This document shows, in pieces, positions 14,889 through 23,243 of a DNA stretch of 64,000 bases. This stretch comes from JAUSNA01 sp964511965. GTDB taxonomy: Bacteria > Patescibacteriota > Microgenomatia > Levybacterales > GWA1-39-11. The stretch spans positions 62,001 to 126,000 of the forward strand of contig CAZEGF010000022.1 in the NCBI GenBank assembly GCA_964511965.1. The letters are read 5' to 3'. Every line of letters begins with the position of its first letter. Position 1 is the first letter of the stretch. A program made the translations under genes and the position numbers. The notes below the pieces were generated by a model. The model worked only from the letters and a program-made list of their open reading frames with translations. It had not been told where the DNA came from and ran no database searches.

Positions 14889-15797
14889 CTATTTCTTGAG
14901 GAAAAGGTGAAGGGGGTGCCAGTGAAAACGTCCTTCGGCCATAAGAATTCCAAGAACTACCATTACAGAACCTACAACAAATATAAAATCCGGAAATTCT
15001 CCCAAAAGAGGAGCTGCTATAAGAATTGTTACAACCGGATCAATATAAGTAAATACGCTTACGTCTGCAGCTGTAAGATATTTTATTGCCCAGGTTTGTA
15101 AAAAGTATGCGGTAAGTGAAGAGAAAAAAATCCCAAACAAAAGACCGGTCAATCCTTGGTATGTAAGATGCGGTAAAAAACCATAGTGATGAACTTCATT
15201 TACAAAAAAAGGAATAAATCCAGTGCTTCCCATCAAAAATGACCAGAAGGTGAGTGTGACAGGATCATTTTTCTTTGCAACACCTCTTAGAATTAGTATC
15301 GCAATGACACTCCCAAACATTGCAAAAAGATAAAAAAGATTACCAACTGCGGCTAGTTTTCCATCAAGAATGAGAGGTGCTCCAAGAACTAACATAACTC
15401 CAAGAAGACCTATTAAAGAACCCGTTATAAGTTTTTTTCTTGGCTTTTCTTTGAGAAAGAAGAGTGAAAAAAGGATGATAAAAACTGGTGCAGAACTACC
15501 GATGAGTGCAGCGTTAATGCTTGGTGCGCGAAGTAATCCTTGAAAGAAAAAGATAATGTTTATGGTAATTCCAAATAAATTGATAATAATCATTTTGAAA
15601 AAAACATTTGGTTTGAGATGAAGCTTTTTCCAACAAAAAGGAAGCAAAATGAGAGCGGGTATAAAAAATCTAAGAAAAGCCAAGGTAAAAGGGTGTATGT
15701 CGTGAAGTGCCCATTTAAAAATCGGTGGGGCAGCACCCCAAATCATATTGGCGGTGATAAGAGCAACAACAGCAAGCTGATTTTTAGATAATCGCAT
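14889..15797 (-). CDS. EamA/DMT-superfamily transporter
   Basis: A 302-residue membrane protein with ten predicted helices in two EamA repeats. The first starts VVALITANMIWGAAPPIFKW; the second starts near VGNLFYLFAMFGSVIAILIL. The family exports metabolites such as amino acids, but the substrate cannot be read from sequence. Its start overlaps the hisS 3' end by 14 nt, so it is expressed with hisS. Confidence 0.85.
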   Translation of the reverse strand: MRLSKNQLAVVALITANMIWGAAPPIFKWALHDIHPFTLAFLRFFIPALILLPFCWKKLHLKPNVFFKMIIINLFGITINIIFFFQGLLRAPSINAALIGSSAPVFIILFSLFFLKEKPRKKLITGSLIGLLGVMLVLGAPLILDGKLAAVGNLFYLFAMFGSVIAILILRGVAKKNDPVTLTFWSFLMGSTGFIPFFVNEVHHYGFLPHLTYQGLTGLLFGIFFSSLTAYFLQTWAIKYLTAADVSVFTYIDPVVTILIAAPLLGEFPDFIFVVGSVMVVLGILMAEGRFHWHPLHLFLKK

Positions 15798-16965
15798 TTG
15801 GCAGGTCCGCTAGGGATAAAGTTTGCTTGACGATTTCTCCTGCCGAAGACTTCGTCCGAAGTTCTACTTCATTTTCATTGATTGGAACTACAACATACGG
15901 AATTTCTTTCTTTTCTGCGTATTTAAATTGTTTTTCCATAGGCACTGCATTGAGGTAGGTTTCGGTATTTATACCATTTGAGCGAAGTTGAGAGCCAATA
16001 TTGTATACGATATCCTCAATCTCAGCAGAAGGAACTGTAACAAGAACTTTTGTAGTAATAAGAGTAGGAAATAATCCTTTTTCTTCCATTGCCTCCATGA
16101 GTCTATCAAATCCAAATGCAAAGCCAACAGCTGGAAGAGAATTGTTTTCAAACATGCCAATAAGATTGTCATATCTTCCCCCACCACCGATAGATCCAGC
16201 GTCAAATCCTTCAACTTCAACTTCAATAATTAGACCAGTGTAGTAATCAAGACCGCGTGCAAGTGTGGGTTCATAAACTAAATTACCACCAACAAAATCA
16301 TTATTGTTAAGAAGAACCTGCAACCATTCAGTGGGTTGTTTTGACTGGATTTGCTCAAGTAAACTTACATCAAGGCCTCTTTGTCTCAGTTCCTCTTTGA
16401 CCCCATCAGGTCCTATTTTTTTAAGTTTATCTATTATCGAAATTGCTTGAGGGTTAATCCCTTCAAAATTAGCTCTATCATTAACTAAAATTTTGAAATT
16501 TTCAAAGCCAAGTTTTTTTAGACAAGTATCAACGATAGAGATTACCTCGCCATCGCATCCAATAGATTTTTCACCAATAATATCTAAATCGCATTGCAGA
16601 AATTCGCGGAAGCGTCCCTTTTGTGTATTTTCAGCCCGCCAAACGTTTTGTATCTGGTATCTCTTGAAAGGAAGGGGAAGGTCATTTTGGTACTGAGCAA
16701 CAACTCGAGCAAGGGGGACAGTCTGGTCGTATCGCAAGGCAACTCGGCGTTGTCCATTGTCCTCAAAACGGTACATTAATTTGTCTCCTTCATCTCCGTA
16801 TTTTCCTAAAAGAATATCTTCGTACTCTAAAGCCGGAGTTTCCAAAGGTTCGAAGCCATAAGACTCAAACACTTTCTTCAAAGTGTCAATGACATATTGT
16901 CTTTTTCGAGCTTCTTTTGGTAAAAAATCACGAAATCCCTTTAGAGTTCTTGGCTCAATTTTCAT
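15784..16965 (-). CDS. hisS: Histidyl-tRNA synthetase
   Basis: A 393-residue class II synthetase for tRNA-His. It has an N-terminal RTLKGFRDFLP, motif 2 YQIQNVWRAENTQKGRFREF, the histidine-binding loops ARGLDYYTG and GGGGRYDNLIG, and motif 3 AVGFAFGFDRLM. The C-terminal anticodon-binding domain is present. It is slightly shorter than E. coli HisS (424). The ATG lies 6 nt after the -10 box TACAAT, so the mRNA should be leaderless. Confidence 0.95.
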   Translation of the reverse strand: MKIEPRTLKGFRDFLPKEARKRQYVIDTLKKVFESYGFEPLETPALEYEDILLGKYGDEGDKLMYRFEDNGQRRVALRYDQTVPLARVVAQYQNDLPLPFKRYQIQNVWRAENTQKGRFREFLQCDLDIIGEKSIGCDGEVISIVDTCLKKLGFENFKILVNDRANFEGINPQAISIIDKLKKIGPDGVKEELRQRGLDVSLLEQIQSKQPTEWLQVLLNNNDFVGGNLVYEPTLARGLDYYTGLIIEVEVEGFDAGSIGGGGRYDNLIGMFENNSLPAVGFAFGFDRLMEAMEEKGLFPTLITTKVLVTVPSAEIEDIVYNIGSQLRSNGINTETYLNAVPMEKQFKYAEKKEIPYVVVPINENEVELRTKSSAGEIVKQTLSLADLPNAII

Positions 16966-16971
16966 ATATGT

Positions 16972-17022
16972 ATTGTACTTGTTCTGAGATCCTTTGACAA
17001 GAAATTCACTGTATCCTATAAT
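16972..17022. promoter_or_regulatory. Back-to-back promoters sharing one -35 sequence (hisS / 17030 gene)
   Basis: Plus strand: TTGACA (16994-16999), 17 nt, TATAAT (17017-17022), 7 nt, ATG 17030. Minus strand: TTGTCA (17000-16995), 17 nt, TACAAT (16977-16972), 6 nt, ATG 16965. The two -35 hexamers overlap in TTGACAA, so both polymerases would compete for the same few bases. Confidence 0.85.
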
Positions 17023-17029
17023 ACGTTCT

Positions 17030-18157
17030 ATGGAAGATCAAAGAGGAAGACAAGAAGCTGCAATTATGGGAGCAGAGCAGGTCAGGGCTGGGTTGTCGAT
17101 ATCTGCAAGGACTCTAGCGTCTTTTGGCATCGACAGCGCTTCAGTTAGTCAAAAAGGGGTTAGATTTGTTACAGAAGAAACGTTGGCTGAGGCTGAGGAA
17201 GCCCAGTTTGCAAGAGAAAATGAGATTATAGGAATGTTTGGTGAAGAATCTCAGGTGATGAAAGAACATGTATTTCAACCTGGATTGAATATTGCTGTAT
17301 CCGGAAACTCGATTCTTATTAGAGACGGTCAAATTATTCCACTTGTTACTAAAAGAGGGGCAAACATTCAAGACAGACAACATGTCTCTGATAGAGAAGT
17401 AGCTCTCTTTGAGTTAGCTACTGTTTCTGTTTTGGAAATGAATGCAAAAAGTGTTGATCTGAAGGGTGATGAAGCAGCTTTAGAGGATGGCATTATTGGG
17501 TTTATGCTCTTTCTAAACGAATTTACTCAAAAGCATCCCGAGTTTGATCAAACACCAACATTGCATGAAAGATTCCTAGATATACTGGACGCAAAAAAGG
17601 GAGACGGAATATTTGTAAGGGTGAAGGGATTATGTGTATCTGTTTTTGCCGGGGAAACTTCGCTTTTTACTTCAAATTTTTTTCCGGATGAAGGATTAAG
17701 ATTTGTTATAGCACATAAAATGTTTGGTAAATTCGATTCATATATGTCCCAGAAATATTCATGGTTTTCACCCTCTCAAGCTATGAAGGATGGAATTGCT
17801 TTGGAAGGGGATATAAAAGAAGAAATAGATGATTTATTGGCAGACATTGATCCTAAAGACACAAAAAAACTTGTCGAAATGTATTTGAGCGGGGAATTGG
17901 GACTTAAGTATTTAGATATGAAGCTAAAAGACAAGCGTGAAGAAGTGGCCAAAAGAAATAAAGAACAAAAAGAAGATTTGGCTGAAAAACTCAAGCATAA
18001 CTTGCTTGGAGTTGATGATTCAATTCCTGACTATTCAAGCTACGAACTTGAGGAAGAAACCTCCGAAGTAGTAGAGCTGCTAGAATTGGAAGAGGAAGAG
18101 CCAATTTTTGTTCCATCTCAAAGAAAGAAAAATACTCTTCGAAAAATGCGTTTTTAA
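17030..18157 (+). CDS. Hypothetical protein (375 aa) with acidic tail
   Basis: A soluble protein, probably alpha/beta in the first 280 residues, followed by a long charged helix (about 290-325) and an acidic, Glu-rich tail. No domain is recognised. The start at 17030 is chosen because a consensus promoter ends 7 nt before it; an upstream in-frame TTG at 16994 lies inside the -35 box. It is divergent from hisS. The last 4 nt overlap the convergent 18154 gene. Confidence 0.7.
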   Translation: MEDQRGRQEAAIMGAEQVRAGLSISARTLASFGIDSASVSQKGVRFVTEETLAEAEEAQFARENEIIGMFGEESQVMKEHVFQPGLNIAVSGNSILIRDGQIIPLVTKRGANIQDRQHVSDREVALFELATVSVLEMNAKSVDLKGDEAALEDGIIGFMLFLNEFTQKHPEFDQTPTLHERFLDILDAKKGDGIFVRVKGLCVSVFAGETSLFTSNFFPDEGLRFVIAHKMFGKFDSYMSQKYSWFSPSQAMKDGIALEGDIKEEIDDLLADIDPKDTKKLVEMYLSGELGLKYLDMKLKDKREEVAKRNKEQKEDLAEKLKHNLLGVDDSIPDYSSYELEEETSEVVELLELEEEEPIFVPSQRKKNTLRKMRF

Positions 18158-18531
18158 CCTTTGAAATTTCTTCCTTGCTCAGCGCGACCTACTGCTTGGC
18201 GGGAGGCTTCGTCTAACACCTTGGGTTTTCCGTCCGCATCTTCAACTTCAACAGCTGATTGTTGCTTTTGCTCAATTTGTGGTCCTTGTTTTTGAGCAGT
18301 TTTCTGCCTTATTTGGGCCATTTCTGCTTCTATTTGCTTAATTCTATTAAAAGTAGCGTATTTTTCAGCTTTTTCTTTTGCTTCTTCTTCCGGGGTTTTT
18401 GTTCCTGTTATTTGTTGTCCTGCGCTTTTTACAGCAGATGTAGTGGAAGAGACTATTTCACTAACTAGTCCCTTACCAAAATCTTTGGCGGTATCAGCAA
18501 CTGCTCCTGCGATACTATCTCCATCACTCAT
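18154..18531 (-). CDS. Hypothetical Gln-rich coiled-coil protein (125 aa)
   Basis: The N-terminus (about 5-45) is Ala/Ser/Gly-rich and amphipathic. Residues 50-100 form a likely coiled coil rich in Glu and Gln (RIKQIEAEMAQIRQKTAQKQ). Not recognised. TATACT lies 6 nt before the ATG on the minus strand. It could be transcribed toward the convergent 17030 gene only. Confidence 0.6.
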   Translation of the reverse strand: MSDGDSIAGAVADTAKDFGKGLVSEIVSSTTSAVKSAGQQITGTKTPEEEAKEKAEKYATFNRIKQIEAEMAQIRQKTAQKQGPQIEQKQQSAVEVEDADGKPKVLDEASRQAVGRAEQGRNFKG

Positions 18532-18570
18532 GAGATTAGTATAAAGAATAAAGAAGTAAGTATAAAGGGG

Positions 18571-19692
18571 TTACTGACTTGGGGCTTCTTTGAGGGTGAC
18601 TTGAATTTCTTTTGAATCAGAATCTCTGTAAATCGTTAGTGTAATTTTATCTCCAACTTTTCTCTTTGAGATAAGGATTGCAAGAGTATTGTCAGTTTCA
18701 TTGACTTGTTTTCCATCAACCTTTGTAACGATGTCACCAACTTTTATCCCTGCTTCATCTGCTGATGAGCCGGCCACAACACTTTGGACCAACGCACCTC
18801 TCGGCATTTCATTAAGAAGGGCTGCGCGTTCTGAAATGATATTGTAGGAAATTCCTAAAAATGGTCTTGAAAATTGGCCGGTTTGATTGAAGTTATTTAA
18901 TGATTCCTTAACAAGGTCAATTGGTATAGCAAATCCTATATTTTGACCCTGTTCACTGACCGCCGTGTCAATTCCGATTACCTGCCCACGAGCATTTAGT
19001 AATGGTCCACCGGAATTGCCCGGGTTGATAGCTGCATCGGTTTGGATTACGTTATCAAGTCTTTCTGCAAATCCGGCAAAAGAACTACCTGCTGTAATAC
19101 CTCGTCCTAAGCCACTAACAACACCTGTCGTAACAGTATTTCGAAATTCCCCTAGAGCAGTTCCAATGGCAATGACACTTTGTCCAACCTGAAGATTTGA
19201 TGAAGTACCCAAAGATATCTCCTTAAGACCGCCTGAGGGTGCATTTTTTATAGAAATTATAGCTATATCATTTGCAGGATCTCTGTATATTTTGTCGACA
19301 TCGTACTTATTTCCTTTCTCATCAGTTACGAAGTAGTCAGATGTCGTAGAAACGACATGCTTGTTGGTGACTATGATGCCTTCTTTTTTGACTACAAATC
19401 CCGTTCCTATATATTGTTCTTTTTGCTCTGTGTCATCGGGTGTTTGGTCTTGCCCATTAAAGAAAAAAGAAAACGCTCGGTTTTGGGAGATGGGATTTTT
19501 GATACCGATCGTTACAACACTTGGACTCACTTTCTTGACAACATTTATGACATTTGATTCTTCGCGTACCACTGATACTATTTCACTTTTACTTTTAGCA
19601 AATGGATTTGAAATTCCTTTTGAATGCGTGAGGCCGTCATAAACAAATGCAACAATTAATAGAATTATTAGTAATGCGAGGAGTTTTTTCAT
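18571..19692 (-). CDS. HtrA/DegP-like serine protease with PDZ domain
   Basis: A 373-residue membrane-anchored trypsin-fold protease for envelope protein quality control. An N-terminal helix (residues 4-20) acts as signal or anchor. The catalytic triad is H112 (TNKHVV), D142 (PANDIAI) and S227 (NPGNSGGPL). One PDZ domain covers about 275-370. It is divergent from rpsF, and an inverted repeat (19696-19705 and 19741-19750) occupies the shared region. Confidence 0.93.
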   Translation of the reverse strand: MKKLLALLIILLIVAFVYDGLTHSKGISNPFAKSKSEIVSVVREESNVINVVKKVSPSVVTIGIKNPISQNRAFSFFFNGQDQTPDDTEQKEQYIGTGFVVKKEGIIVTNKHVVSTTSDYFVTDEKGNKYDVDKIYRDPANDIAIISIKNAPSGGLKEISLGTSSNLQVGQSVIAIGTALGEFRNTVTTGVVSGLGRGITAGSSFAGFAERLDNVIQTDAAINPGNSGGPLLNARGQVIGIDTAVSEQGQNIGFAIPIDLVKESLNNFNQTGQFSRPFLGISYNIISERAALLNEMPRGALVQSVVAGSSADEAGIKVGDIVTKVDGKQVNETDNTLAILISKRKVGDKITLTIYRDSDSKEIQVTLKEAPSQ

Positions 19693-19695
19693 ACA

Positions 19696-19750
19696 AGTAC
19701 TAAACCAAAATTTTCTTAAAAAATCCTTAAAACGGATACAGTTTAGTACT
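19696..19750. repeat. Inverted repeat AGTACTAAAC in the htrA-rpsF gap
   Basis: AGTACTAAAC (19696-19705) and GTTTAGTACT (19741-19750) are perfect 10-bp arms, 35 nt apart, directly upstream of the protease ATG. The arrangement fits a dimeric or looping operator. Confidence 0.6.
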
Positions 19751-19789
19751 GAAATATGTTGTAGTCAACTTTTATTTTGTACTTTCTAC

Positions 19790-19818
19790 TTGTAATTTTG
19801 ATCCTGGTAAGGTATCAT
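19790..19818 (+). promoter_or_regulatory. Promoter of the rpsF-ssb-rpsR operon
   Basis: TTGTAA (19790-19795), 17 nt, TATCAT (19813-19818), then 8 nt to the rpsF ATG. The leader would be 1-2 nt, too short to hold an S6/S18-binding RNA leader. Confidence 0.75.
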
Positions 19819-19826
19819 ATGAAGCT

Positions 19827-20105
19827 ATGCTAAGAAAGTACAGACTAGTTTTGATTTTAAAAAGTGATTTGAAAAAAGAGGCAAAGGAAAAACTTCTTTC
19901 AAATATTAAATCCTGGGGTGGCAAAATCTCAGGTGATAAAATTACAGAACTTGGTGAAAAGAAATTTGCATACCCAATAAAGGGAAATCTTAAAGGTGAT
20001 TATGTCCTTATGGAATTTGAAAGTACATCAGTATCCGGTGAACTTGAAGCAAAAACAAGAATAAATGATGATGTTTTACGTCATCTGCTTATAAGAGATA
20101 ATTAA
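19827..20105 (+). CDS. rpsF: 30S ribosomal protein S6
   Basis: A 92-residue S6-fold protein opening with LRKYRLVLILKSDLKKEAKE. It retains the KKFAYPIKGNLKGDYVLMEFES core. S6 binds the 16S platform as a pair with S18. The next gene, ssb, starts 5 nt after its stop, and rpsR follows, giving the classic order. Confidence 0.93.
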   Translation: MLRKYRLVLILKSDLKKEAKEKLLSNIKSWGGKISGDKITELGEKKFAYPIKGNLKGDYVLMEFESTSVSGELEAKTRINDDVLRHLLIRDN

Positions 20106-20110
20106 GTTAT

Positions 20111-20596
20111 ATGGCTCGGTCATTAAATAGAGTACAACTAATTGGGAATCTGACACGGGATCCTGAACTAAGGTATACACCACAGGGAACAGGAGTTTGT
20201 ACATTTGGACTTGCAACTAACAGAAGTTGGACAACTGACAATGGAGATAAAAAAGAAGAAGCGGAATATCATAAAATTGTTGCTTGGAACAAATTAGGTG
20301 AGCTCTGCTCACAGCTCTTAACAAAAGGAAGAAAAGTTTACGTTGAAGGAAGACTTTCGACGCGAAGCTGGACTGGACAGGACGGAGTACAGAAATCAAC
20401 TACAGAAATTGTGATTGATGACATGATTATTCTTGATTCACGAAAAGATGGATCAGCAGCAGTTCCAGCAGACGTTGACATGTCATACGGAGAGGAAGAA
20501 GACAAATCGGAAGAAAAAACAGAGAAAAAGCCGGCTGGAAAAAAGAAAGAAGAAAAGATTGAAGAGGATGTAAATCCGGACGATATACCCTTCTAG
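20111..20596 (+). CDS. ssb: Single-stranded DNA-binding protein
   Basis: A 161-residue protein. The OB fold covers residues 1-110 (NRVQLIGNLTRDPELRYTPQ, ATNRSWTTD, WNKLGELC). A charged low-complexity linker leads to the acidic tip PDDIPF, which recruits replication and repair partners. It is the middle gene of rpsF-ssb-rpsR. Confidence 0.95.
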   Translation: MARSLNRVQLIGNLTRDPELRYTPQGTGVCTFGLATNRSWTTDNGDKKEEAEYHKIVAWNKLGELCSQLLTKGRKVYVEGRLSTRSWTGQDGVQKSTTEIVIDDMIILDSRKDGSAAVPADVDMSYGEEEDKSEEKTEKKPAGKKKEEKIEEDVNPDDIPF

Positions 20597-20630
20597 ATAC
20601 TGGAAACTTGAATCTAGAAACTAGAATAAT

Positions 20631-20882
20631 ATGAGTAAAAAAAAGATAATCAAAAAAAAGAGAAACATGCGGGAGGAAGTAAAAGAGTGTTTTTTCTGTA
20701 AAGAAAAAAAGAATCCTGATTTTATGGATTCTGAAACACTCAAAAAATTCATTTCAGAACGCGGGAAGATTAGTAACAGACAAAGAAGTGGGATTTGCAG
20801 TAAGCACCAAAGAAAATTAACTGTTGCAATCAAAAGAGCACGACTTCTTGCACTCCTTCCATTCATTGCTCGCGTTGAGTGA
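20631..20882 (+). CDS. rpsR: 30S ribosomal protein S18 (zinc-ligand form)
   Basis: An 83-residue basic protein. CFFC, C and H (ICSKH) keep the four-ligand zinc pattern of C+ S18. The conserved ERGKISNRQRSGICSKHQR and the C-terminal ARLLALLPF are present. It follows ssb after 34 nt containing CTAGAAACTAGAA words. Confidence 0.93.
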   Translation: MSKKKIIKKKRNMREEVKECFFCKEKKNPDFMDSETLKKFISERGKISNRQRSGICSKHQRKLTVAIKRARLLALLPFIARVE

Positions 20883-21010
20883 TTTGTCGCTACTTGTCAT
20901 ACAAGTCCACTCCATAGTAATATATAATCTGTTCTTGTCTTATTTCCCTTAGTTATATTAAGTTATTTTTCAGCTAGTAACTATTAACTAGTATCTATTA
21001 TCTAATAATC

Positions 21011-22270
21011 ATGCGCACACAACTAAAAATCAAAGTTTTCCAGCTTTTTCTCATTATCGTAATTTCGCTTGGTCTTGGGTATATTCTGGGGAATTATAAA
21101 ATTACTGCTGAATGGAAAAATTACAAACCAATATTAGGTATTGCAAATCAAAATCCTCCTACAGCTTCAAAGCTGGATATGAGACTTTTTTATGATGTTA
21201 TAGGTAAATTGAATGCAATGTACTATGACAAATCCAAGATTGATGCTAAAAAAATGGAAACTGGAGCAATTAGTGGAATGGTTGCAAGCCTTGGGGACCC
21301 ATATACTTCGTATTTTCCACCTGTTGCAAACACAGCTTTTAAGACGCAAATGGCTGGAGAATTTTCAGGAATTGGCGCGGAATTATCCCTTAACGATCAA
21401 AATCAAATAATTGTTATGGCACCGCTTGACGGGTCGCCAGCTGAAAAAGCCGGAGTTAAAAGTGGAGATATTATTGCAAAAGTCGACAACACAATTACAA
21501 CAGGATGGACTCTAGCTCAGGCTATTGAAAAAATCCGAGGTCATAAAGGTACAAAAGTTACAATTTCTGTTTTGCATCCTAAAGAAAAAGAATTAAAAGA
21601 TATAACTATTGTAAGAGATACCATTCAGGTAAAAAGCGTTTCCAGTTGGATAAAAGAATTTGACTGTCCGAAGGGTACATGTTCAGTTGCATACATTAAA
21701 ATCTCACAATTTGGTGATAAGACAAATACTGAATGGCTTGAGGCTGTAAATAAATTATTGCCTCAAATCAAAACTGCAAAAAATTTCAAGGGACTCATAT
21801 TAGATGTTAGAAATAATCCAGGAGGCTATCTTAATGATGCAGTATATATTGCTTCAGAATTTTTGAAAGGTGGACCGGTTGTGAAACAACAAGACGGAAA
21901 CGGACTTATTGAATCAATGGATGTTAATAGAACAGGTGTCCTTCTGGATGTACCTTTAGTAGTTCTAATGAATAAGGGTTCGGCTTCTGCTTCAGAAATA
22001 GTATCGGGTGCTTTGCAGGACTATAGCCGAGCAAAATTAATTGGCGAACAGTCTTTTGGAAAAGGAACAATTCAGCAGGCTGTAGATGTTGACGGAGGTG
22101 GAAGCGTACACATTTCCGTAGGTAAATGGTTAACTCCAAAAGAGCGGTGGGTACATGGAAAAGGACTTACTCCTGATGTTTTGGTTCCATATGATGCATC
22201 TGTCAGTAGTAAATTAAAAATTGTTCCTGATAATCAAATAATGAAAGCTGTCGACGAGCTCGCTAAATAA
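21011..22270 (+). CDS. ctpA: Carboxyl-terminal processing protease (S41)
   Basis: A 419-residue envelope protease that trims protein C-termini. It has an N-terminal membrane helix (about 10-27) and a PDZ domain (about 110-190). The catalytic Ser/Lys dyad is in NKGSASASEIVSG and GEQSFGKGTIQQ. Upstream of the ATG is a tract of ACTAGTATCTATTATCTAA words. Like the HtrA protein nearby, it probably serves surface-protein quality control. Confidence 0.93.
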   Translation: MRTQLKIKVFQLFLIIVISLGLGYILGNYKITAEWKNYKPILGIANQNPPTASKLDMRLFYDVIGKLNAMYYDKSKIDAKKMETGAISGMVASLGDPYTSYFPPVANTAFKTQMAGEFSGIGAELSLNDQNQIIVMAPLDGSPAEKAGVKSGDIIAKVDNTITTGWTLAQAIEKIRGHKGTKVTISVLHPKEKELKDITIVRDTIQVKSVSSWIKEFDCPKGTCSVAYIKISQFGDKTNTEWLEAVNKLLPQIKTAKNFKGLILDVRNNPGGYLNDAVYIASEFLKGGPVVKQQDGNGLIESMDVNRTGVLLDVPLVVLMNKGSASASEIVSGALQDYSRAKLIGEQSFGKGTIQQAVDVDGGGSVHISVGKWLTPKERWVHGKGLTPDVLVPYDASVSSKLKIVPDNQIMKAVDELAK

Positions 22271-22313
22271 TCCTACACAAATTCACAAATCGGACATATA
22301 ATAGTCAATTATT

Positions 22314-23204
22314 ATGACCGAAACAGTAAATCCCTCATTTGAAACTTATCAAGCATTTGCAACTGCAGTGTTTGAAAGTGGTGTACATCTTACAAAGCCC
22401 GAGAAAATAACACAACAAAATTGGGACAAAAGGATTGACTTGTTTGCAACAATGGCTTTCAACGAGGAAGCTTACTTAAGGGATTTCGAAGAAAACTTTT
22501 GTAATTCAAGGTCACTTGTGCAGTATTACTTGATATCAACCGAAGGAATTTTGGTGAAAGGACTGCCAGAATATGATCAATCCCAATTTTCAAACGGTGT
22601 TTTAAGAGACTCATTTCAGCAAAGAAGAAGGTCAGTGGAATTCAGAAAGGCGAAGGAAAGAGAAAAAGCGGGACTTGTTGCCACATTTATGCAAGGTATG
22701 GACGATGGAGAATCTTTTGATGAAGTATTTCAAAGAATTACAAAAGATAAACCAATGAGTATAGAAGGTGTACGTAATCGACTTAGAAGTCTTGACTATA
22801 AGGTGCCTGATCCTGAACCTGGAAGTATACAAAAAAGAAGAATAGAGCTTACCGATCCTAAGGTTACGTTTCAAGAAATAAAAAAATATTTTTCAGAAAT
22901 GACAATTTCGCAATTTAAAAAACTTTCAAAAGGTCCCAATCCAACTTTAGTATCATTTATGTATACTTTGAGAAATATGGGAATTCCCGTAAACCCACGA
23001 AGCACACACGCTATGAAATTTGTGGAGGGTGAACTTTTAACTAAGGAAATTGTGGTAGGCGAAATACCATTGATGATAAAACAATCCGATGGTACCTACC
23101 AACAGGCCGGTATTTATCACTACCATAGGGCACTTGATACGGAAAGAATTGAGCAGGAAAAAGAATTTATTGAAGCATGTCTGGAAAGTTATACCCAACA
23201 ATAG
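22314..23204 (+). CDS. Hypothetical protein (296 aa)
   Basis: A soluble mixed-charge protein without membrane segments. The middle (about 120-165: GMDDGESFDEVFQRITKD ... SIEGVRNRLRSL) resembles two small helical bundles, perhaps DNA-binding, but no family is recognised. TATAAT lies 11 nt before the ATG. It stands alone between ctpA and cysS. Confidence 0.65.
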   Translation: MTETVNPSFETYQAFATAVFESGVHLTKPEKITQQNWDKRIDLFATMAFNEEAYLRDFEENFCNSRSLVQYYLISTEGILVKGLPEYDQSQFSNGVLRDSFQQRRRSVEFRKAKEREKAGLVATFMQGMDDGESFDEVFQRITKDKPMSIEGVRNRLRSLDYKVPDPEPGSIQKRRIELTDPKVTFQEIKKYFSEMTISQFKKLSKGPNPTLVSFMYTLRNMGIPVNPRSTHAMKFVEGELLTKEIVVGEIPLMIKQSDGTYQQAGIYHYHRALDTERIEQEKEFIEACLESYTQQ

Positions 23205-23243
23205 CTGGCGCTATCACCCTCAATCTGTTAAAATTGAACTCAC

